Origin: JBGLNJ01 sp041300525
Lineage (GTDB): Bacteria > Chloroflexota > Anaerolineae > Fen-1058
Direction: 5' to 3'
DNA length: 64,000 bases
Assembly: GCA_041300525.1 (NCBI GenBank)
Contig: JBGLNJ010000001.1
Span: 744,001 to 808,000, forward strand
Numbering within the stretch: position 1 is the first letter of the stretch; the number at the start of each line of letters is the position of its first letter. Position numbers and translations under genes: made by a program. A model generated the notes under the pieces. The model ran no database searches and was not told where the DNA came from. It saw nothing but the letters and a program-made list of their open reading frames with translations. This document shows positions 59,798-64,000 of the stretch, in pieces.

Positions 59798-60370
59798 ATG
59801 ATTCTCGTCATAGACAATTACGATTCTTTCACCTACAACCTCGTCCAGTACCTGGGCGAGCTGGGCGCGGAGCTGCGCGTCTTTCGCAACGACGCCGTGA
59901 CGCCGGACGAGATCAAGCGACTCTCGCCCTCACACATCGTCATTTCTCCTGGCCCCGGCGGCCCAGGCGACGGCGGCATCTCGACCGGCGTCATCCGCGA
60001 GTTTCATCGTGACGTGCCCCTCCTGGGCGTGTGCCTGGGACACCAGTGCATCGGACACGTGTTCGGCGGCGTGGTGGGACGCGCGCCGCGTTTGATGCAC
60101 GGCAAAACCTCGGCGGTTTATCACGATGGGCGCGGCGTCTTTGAAGGCGTACCGAGTCCGTTCGAGGCGGGCCGTTATCACTCGCTCATCGTCCAGGAAC
60201 CGCTGCCGGACGAATTGCGCGTCACGGCCTTTACCAAGGAAGGCGAAGTGATGGGCCTTCGCCACAAGCGTTATCCGCTCGAAGGAGTGCAGTTTCACCC
60301 TGAGAGTGTGCTGACCAGATTCGGCAAACAGATCCTCAAAAACTTTTTAGACTATGGAGGCCAAGCGTGA
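59798..60370 (+). CDS. trpG: Anthranilate synthase component II (glutamine amidotransferase)
   Basis: The 190-residue class I amidotransferase has the oxyanion motif SPGPGGPGDGG, the catalytic Cys79 in LLGVCLGHQCIGHVFGG, and His and Glu in GVQFHPESVLT. It supplies ammonia to TrpE. TATGGAGGCTAACCC precedes the ATG. Its stop overlaps the trpD start (GTGA). Confidence 0.96.
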   Translation: MILVIDNYDSFTYNLVQYLGELGAELRVFRNDAVTPDEIKRLSPSHIVISPGPGGPGDGGISTGVIREFHRDVPLLGVCLGHQCIGHVFGGVVGRAPRLMHGKTSAVYHDGRGVFEGVPSPFEAGRYHSLIVQEPLPDELRVTAFTKEGEVMGLRHKRYPLEGVQFHPESVLTRFGKQILKNFLDYGGQA

Positions 60371-61389
60371 TCCGCGAATCAATCGCCAAACTGATGGATG
60401 ATCAGAACCTGACACTCGCCGAAGCCGAAAGTGTGATGAACGAGATCATGGACGGCTTGGCGACACACGCGCAGATGGCGGCGTTCCTGACGGCGCTGCG
60501 TTTGAAAGGCGAGACGGTGGACGAGATCACCGGCTGCGCGAAGGTGATGCGCGACAAAGCGGTGGCGGTCCAGCCGACCCGTACGGATCTGGTGGACACG
60601 GCCGGCACGGGCGGCGACGGCGCGGACACGTTCAACATTTCCACGACGGCCGCATTCGTCATCGCCGGCGCGGGACTGGGCGTGGCCAAGCACGGCAATC
60701 GGGCCGTGTCGAGCCAGAGTGGCAGCGCGGATGTGCTCGAGGCGCTCGGCGTGAACCTCGATCTGACGCCGGTCCAGGTGGCACGGTGCATTGACGAGAT
60801 CGGCCTCGGGTTTTTGTTCGCCCAAAAGCTGCACCCCGCGATGAAGAACGTCGCGCCGGTCCGCAAAGAACTCGGCATCCGCACCATCTTTAACATCCTC
60901 GGCCCGCTGACGAATCCCGCGCGCACGCCCGCGCAGATCGTGGGCGTGTACGACGCGCGGCTCACGACGACGATGGCGCACGTTTTGCACGCGCTCGGCG
61001 CGCGCGCCGCATTTGTGTTTCACAGCGAGGACGGCCTGGACGAGCTCACGACGACGGGCATTAACCAAGTCGCACGTTTTGACAACGGCACGGTTTACGA
61101 AGGGGAACTGGATGCGTGCGCGTTGGGGCTGGCGCGCGCCTCGCGCGCCGACTTGCGTGGCGGTCGCCCCGATCAGAACGCGCAGACCACCCAGAACGTC
61201 CTCTCCGGCGCAGAGTGCGGTCCCAAGCGCGACGTGGTGGCGTTGAACGCGGCGGCGGCACTTGTCGCCGGCGGCAAGGCGCGTGACCTCCGGGAAGGTC
61301 TCGAACGCGCGAGCGATTCAATGGATTCAGGCGGGGCCATGCGCGTACTGGATGGCCTGGTGGCGTTGAGCAACAGTTTTAGATTGTAG
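60367..61389 (+). CDS. trpD: Anthranilate phosphoribosyltransferase
   Basis: The 340-residue enzyme has the phosphoribosyl pyrophosphate site DTAGTGGDGADTFNISTTAA, KHGNRAVSSQSGSADVLEAL, and FLFAQKLHPAMKNVAPVRKE, LGIRTIFNILGPLTNPA. The GTG at 60367 overlaps the trpG stop. It adds phosphoribose to anthranilate. It is followed by a stutter repeat and element copy B before trpC. Confidence 0.97.
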   Translation: MIRESIAKLMDDQNLTLAEAESVMNEIMDGLATHAQMAAFLTALRLKGETVDEITGCAKVMRDKAVAVQPTRTDLVDTAGTGGDGADTFNISTTAAFVIAGAGLGVAKHGNRAVSSQSGSADVLEALGVNLDLTPVQVARCIDEIGLGFLFAQKLHPAMKNVAPVRKELGIRTIFNILGPLTNPARTPAQIVGVYDARLTTTMAHVLHALGARAAFVFHSEDGLDELTTTGINQVARFDNGTVYEGELDACALGLARASRADLRGGRPDQNAQTTQNVLSGAECGPKRDVVALNAAAALVAGGKARDLREGLERASDSMDSGGAMRVLDGLVALSNSFRL

Positions 61390-61570
61390 ATTTCAGGTTG
61401 CAGATTTTAGATTAGCCGTCCCATTCTAACAATCCGCAATTCAATGTCGTTAAGTTAGGGCCGTAGCGTAGGGCCTTGTGCCCGTTTCCGCGCTTGGAAA
61501 GACGCCCACAAGGGGCTATGCTACGCTTATCTTGATGACATTGATCCGCAATTTAGGATCGGAAATCCAA
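61381..61570. repeat. Heptamer stutter (AGATTTT unit) interrupted by palindromic element
   Basis: After the trpD stop the sequence reads AGATTGT, AGATTTC, AGGTTGC, AGATTTT, AGATTA. Related words with GATC and AATCC recur after the palindromic element at about 61545-61570. The element thus appears to sit inside an older stutter region between trpD and trpC. Confidence 0.65.
61445..61544 (-). repeat. 100-bp near-palindromic element, copy B
   Basis: The reverse complement of this interval matches 57450-57549 at 99 of 100 positions. It lies inside the trp operon between trpD and trpC and is transcribed with it. In this orientation its left end reads TGTCGTTAAGTTAGGGCCG and its right end CTTATCTTGATGACATTGA. 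Confidence 0.9.
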
Positions 61571-62382
61571 TGATTCTTGATGACATTACCGCAAACACGC
61601 GCGCCGAGGTAACCGAGCGGCGTCGGCGTGTTCCACTTGCAGACATGCGCGCCCGCGCGGAATTGGCGCCGCCCGCGCGAGATTTTGAAAGCGTGCTCAA
61701 ACACGAGCACGTCGCGCTGATTGCCGAAGTCAAATGGGCATCGCCTTCGCGCGGCGCGCTGCGCGCCGAGTTGGACCCGGCACAACTGGCGCGCGTCTAT
61801 GCCAAGAGCGGCGCATCTGCCATTTCGGTCTTGACCGACGCCAAGTATTTCCACGGCAGCCTGGCCGACCTGGAAGGCGCGCGCGCAGCGGTTGACGTGC
61901 CGGCGCTGCGCAAGGATTTCGTCGTGGACGAGTACCAGCTTTACGAAGCGCGCGCGCACCGGGCTGACGCGGCCCTCCTCATCGCGCGGATTCTGTCGGA
62001 TGCCCAACTGCGCGATTACCTCGCGCTGGCGCGTTCGCTCGGCTTGGGCGCGCTGACCGAAGTTCACGATGAGGCGGAACTCGACCGCGCGCTGGCGGCG
62101 GAGGCGCGCATCATCGGCATCAACAATCGCAACCTGGCTGATTTTACCGTTAGCCTGGCGACGACAGAGCGGCTCGCGCCGCGCATCCCGCCCGGAAAAA
62201 TCATCGTGGCTGAGAGCGCCATCTTTACCCGTGCAGATGTTGAGCGTGTCGCGCGAGCGGGCGCGCACGCGGCGCTCGTCGGTGAAGCCTTGATGCGCGC
62301 GGGAGACGTGGGGGCGAAAGTCAAGGAACTGTGCCAGGTCGCGTTTTGCCTCCTGCACCTTGCGCCCTGCGATTTGAGTTGA
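61570..62382 (+). CDS. trpC: Indole-3-glycerol-phosphate synthase
   Basis: The 270-residue barrel enzyme has VALIAEVKWASPSRGALRAE with the catalytic Lys of EVKxASPS, ISVLTDAKYFHGSLADL, VPALRKDFVVDEYQLYEARA and IIGINNRNLADFTVSLATTE, then IIVAESAIFTRADV. It closes the indole ring from CdRP. The start follows the stutter/element region, so there is no strong Shine-Dalgarno; GGAAATCCA is the nearest. Confidence 0.96.
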   Translation: MILDDITANTRAEVTERRRRVPLADMRARAELAPPARDFESVLKHEHVALIAEVKWASPSRGALRAELDPAQLARVYAKSGASAISVLTDAKYFHGSLADLEGARAAVDVPALRKDFVVDEYQLYEARAHRADAALLIARILSDAQLRDYLALARSLGLGALTEVHDEAELDRALAAEARIIGINNRNLADFTVSLATTERLAPRIPPGKIIVAESAIFTRADVERVARAGAHAALVGEALMRAGDVGAKVKELCQVAFCLLHLAPCDLS

Positions 62383-62388
62383 ACCAAT

Positions 62389-63117
62389 ATGACCTACGTC
62401 AAAATCTGCGGCATCACGAATCTGGACGACGCACTGGCAGCGGCAGAGGCGGGCGCAGACCTGTTGGGCTTTGTGTTCTTTTCCCGCTCGCCGCGCTGCA
62501 TTGACCTGGAACGCGCGGGCGAAATCGTCGCGGCGCTCAAGCGGCGTGGCAACGCTCTGCGTTTTGTCGGCGTGTTTGTGAACGAGCCGCTTGAGCGGGT
62601 GCGCGCGATTGCGGCGACCGCCCAACTCGATGTGGCGCAACTGCACGGCGACGAATCGCCGGAGATGGTGAGTGACTTGTCATCGCTCGGAGTTGAAACT
62701 CTGAGCTGCAAAACGACGCCGGATCAATCCGGCTTCCCAGCCTCATTCATGGGGCGCGGTAGATTGATCGCCGTGCGAGCATTGCGCCCGCGCCATGAAG
62801 CCGAGGCGCAGGCACAGGTGGAAGAGTATCGCGCTGCGGTGAACGGGAACGTGCCCGCGTTCATCGTGGACGCCTTTGACACGCAGCGATTCGGCGGGAC
62901 CGGCGCGCGCGCCGATTGGGACATTGCCGCGCGAATCGCGCGCGAGTTCCCCATCTTGTTGGCAGGTGGTTTGAATGTGGACAACGTCACGGAAGCCATT
63001 CGTGTCGTCCGACCCTGGGGCGTAGATGTGTCGTCCGGCGTCGAGCGCGCGCCGGGACTCAAAGACCAAGATAGAGTACGGCAGTTTGTTCGAGCGGCGA
63101 AAGGCGCACGTGGATGA
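62389..63117 (+). CDS. trpF: Phosphoribosylanthranilate isomerase
   Basis: The 242-residue enzyme has the N-terminal YVKICGITNLDDALAAAEAG with the catalytic Cys, FVGVFVNEPLERVRAIA, VAQLHGDESPEMV, and the C-terminal phosphate-binding LLAGGLNVDNVTEAIRVVRP and GVDVSSGVERAPGLKD. It is about 30-40 residues longer than usual; the extra length lies around residues 100-150. It isomerises PRA to CdRP. It starts 6 bases after trpC. Confidence 0.95.
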   Translation: MTYVKICGITNLDDALAAAEAGADLLGFVFFSRSPRCIDLERAGEIVAALKRRGNALRFVGVFVNEPLERVRAIAATAQLDVAQLHGDESPEMVSDLSSLGVETLSCKTTPDQSGFPASFMGRGRLIAVRALRPRHEAEAQAQVEEYRAAVNGNVPAFIVDAFDTQRFGGTGARADWDIAARIAREFPILLAGGLNVDNVTEAIRVVRPWGVDVSSGVERAPGLKDQDRVRQFVRAAKGARG

Positions 63118-63171
63118 GGCGAAAGACGGGGGAAGAAAACTCTGATCCTTCGTCGGGAATTGCGAGGTGAC

Positions 63172-64000
63172 ATGAACGGACGATTCGGACCTTATGGGGG
63201 CCAGTTTGTCCCCGAAACACTGATGCCTGTGCTGGCAGAGTTGGAAGAATCGCTCAATGCGGCGCTGGCCGATCAAGAATTCTGCGCGCAACTGGCCGAC
63301 CTGGCCGCGCATTACTCGGGCCGGCCCACGCCGCTCTATTTTGCGCGGCGGCTGACGGAATATTGCGGCGGCGCGAAAATCTATCTCAAGCGTGAAGACC
63401 TGGCCCACACCGGCGCGCATAAAATCAACAACGCGCTCGGACAAGGGTTGCTGGCGCGGCGTATGGGCAAGGCGCGCATCGTGGCGGAAACAGGCGCGGG
63501 ACAGCACGGCGTCGCGTCGGCGGCAGTGTGCGCGATGCTCGGCCTTCAGTGCGTCGTCTACATGGGCACGGAAGACATGCGCCGTCAAGCGCCGAATGTG
63601 TTTCGCATGAAATTGCTGGGCGCCGAGGTGCGCCCGGTGGATGGCGGCAGCGCCACACTCAAGGATGCCATCAACGAAGCCATCCGCGATTGGGTGACGA
63701 ACGTCCGCGACACGCATTACCTGCTCGGCTCCGCGCTCGGCCCGCATCCTTATCCGATCATGGTGCGCGAATTTCAATCCGTCATCGGCCACGAGGCGCG
63801 CGCGCAAATCCTGGACGCGGAAGGCCGGCTGCCGGATTTGCTCATCGCGTGCGTCGGCGGCGGGTCGAATGCTATCGGTTTGTTTGATGCTTTCCGCGAC
63901 GACGACGTCGCCCTGCTCGGCGTCGAGGCGGGCGGATTGGGGATTGCCTCAGGCCAGCACGCGGCGCGGTTTGCCGAGGCGCGGCCTGGCGTGTTGCAGG
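63172..64000 (+). CDS. trpB: Tryptophan synthase beta chain (runs off the right edge)
   Basis: The frame from the ATG at 63172 is open to the window end (276 codons seen of about 400). GRFGPYGGQFVPETLMPVLA, YSGRPTPLYFA, and the PLP lysine in LAHTGAHKINN are present. Glycine-rich GETGAGQHGV-like (here VAETGAGQHGVASAAVCAM) and the PLP-phosphate CVGGGSNAIG follow. It makes tryptophan from indole and serine. trpA is expected to follow. Confidence 0.97.
   Translation, partial: MNGRFGPYGGQFVPETLMPVLAELEESLNAALADQEFCAQLADLAAHYSGRPTPLYFARRLTEYCGGAKIYLKREDLAHTGAHKINNALGQGLLARRMGKARIVAETGAGQHGVASAAVCAMLGLQCVVYMGTEDMRRQAPNVFRMKLLGAEVRPVDGGSATLKDAINEAIRDWVTNVRDTHYLLGSALGPHPYPIMVREFQSVIGHEARAQILDAEGRLPDLLIACVGGGSNAIGLFDAFRDDDVALLGVEAGGLGIASGQHAARFAEARPGVLQ

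Overview
The window comes from a G+C-rich bacterial chromosome that looks like Chloroflexota, probably an Anaerolineae-type lineage. This is inferred from the secY-adk-map-rpmJ-rpsM-rpsK-rpsD-rpoA-rplQ-truA-rplM-rpsI order, Thr/Pro-rich linkers after lipoprotein signals, secreted PKD proteins with a YLPLV motif near the C-terminus, a tryptophan T-box ahead of trpE, and the overall gene content. No rRNA or tRNA gene was recognised.

Left part (1-21.5 kb). A minus-strand carbohydrate operon runs from 8.6 kb down to the left edge: a LacI regulator with its own promoter and a doubled cre-like operator, a solute-binding lipoprotein, two permeases, a secreted family 9 glycoside hydrolase, a YhfX-like PLP enzyme, and a decayed second binding protein. 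On the plus strand, 9.3-11.6 kb holds a hexuronate/ketodeoxy-sugar set (KDPG-type aldolase, IolB/KduI-like isomerase, KduD-like dehydrogenase). Next come gene remnants (comEC, a TolB-like propeller) and three minus-strand exported proteins, the last about 2,200 residues long and lacking its 5' end.

Middle (21.5-30 kb). The end of the ribosomal spc/alpha operon starts abruptly inside rplO and continues secY, adk, map, rpmJ, rpsM, rpsK, rpsD, rpoA, rplQ, truA, rplM, rpsI, then a terminator. infA is not in its usual place between map and rpmJ.

Right part (30-64 kb). This holds an SDR, a YabN-type methylase-MazG fusion, an SH3b membrane protein, and a five-gene minus-strand membrane operon (NfeD/YqiJ-like with a His-Asp repeat, small membrane protein, YqiK-like flotillin, short PspA-like protein, two-helix channel with an altered filter). 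It continues with lgt, a TlpA-like thioredoxin, a winged-helix/membrane-protein pair, a PQQ-type sugar dehydrogenase, an acyl-CoA dehydrogenase, a QueG-EtfA hybrid, a lone TadA/CpaF ATPase, a ketoacyl synthase III, a LuxR-type regulator, two AP-superfamily enzymes around a GtrB-like glycosyltransferase, a UPF0175/PIN toxin-antitoxin pair, an M48 protease and the trp operon (T-box-trpE-trpG-trpD-trpC-trpF-trpB, running off the edge).

Two patterns stand out. First, many intergenic gaps carry short stuttering repeats of period 7 (sometimes 8 or 9), mostly arranged as hairpins, and neighbouring ones often share a unit and bracket a gene or gene block. A separate 100-bp near-palindrome occurs twice in opposite orientation around T-box-trpEGD. 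Second, at least five loci are truncated or fused genes (binding protein, YdcF, comEC, rplO/giant surface protein, queG-etfA). Either this genome undergoes frequent deletion-fusion or the assembly contains chimeric joins; read-level evidence would decide.
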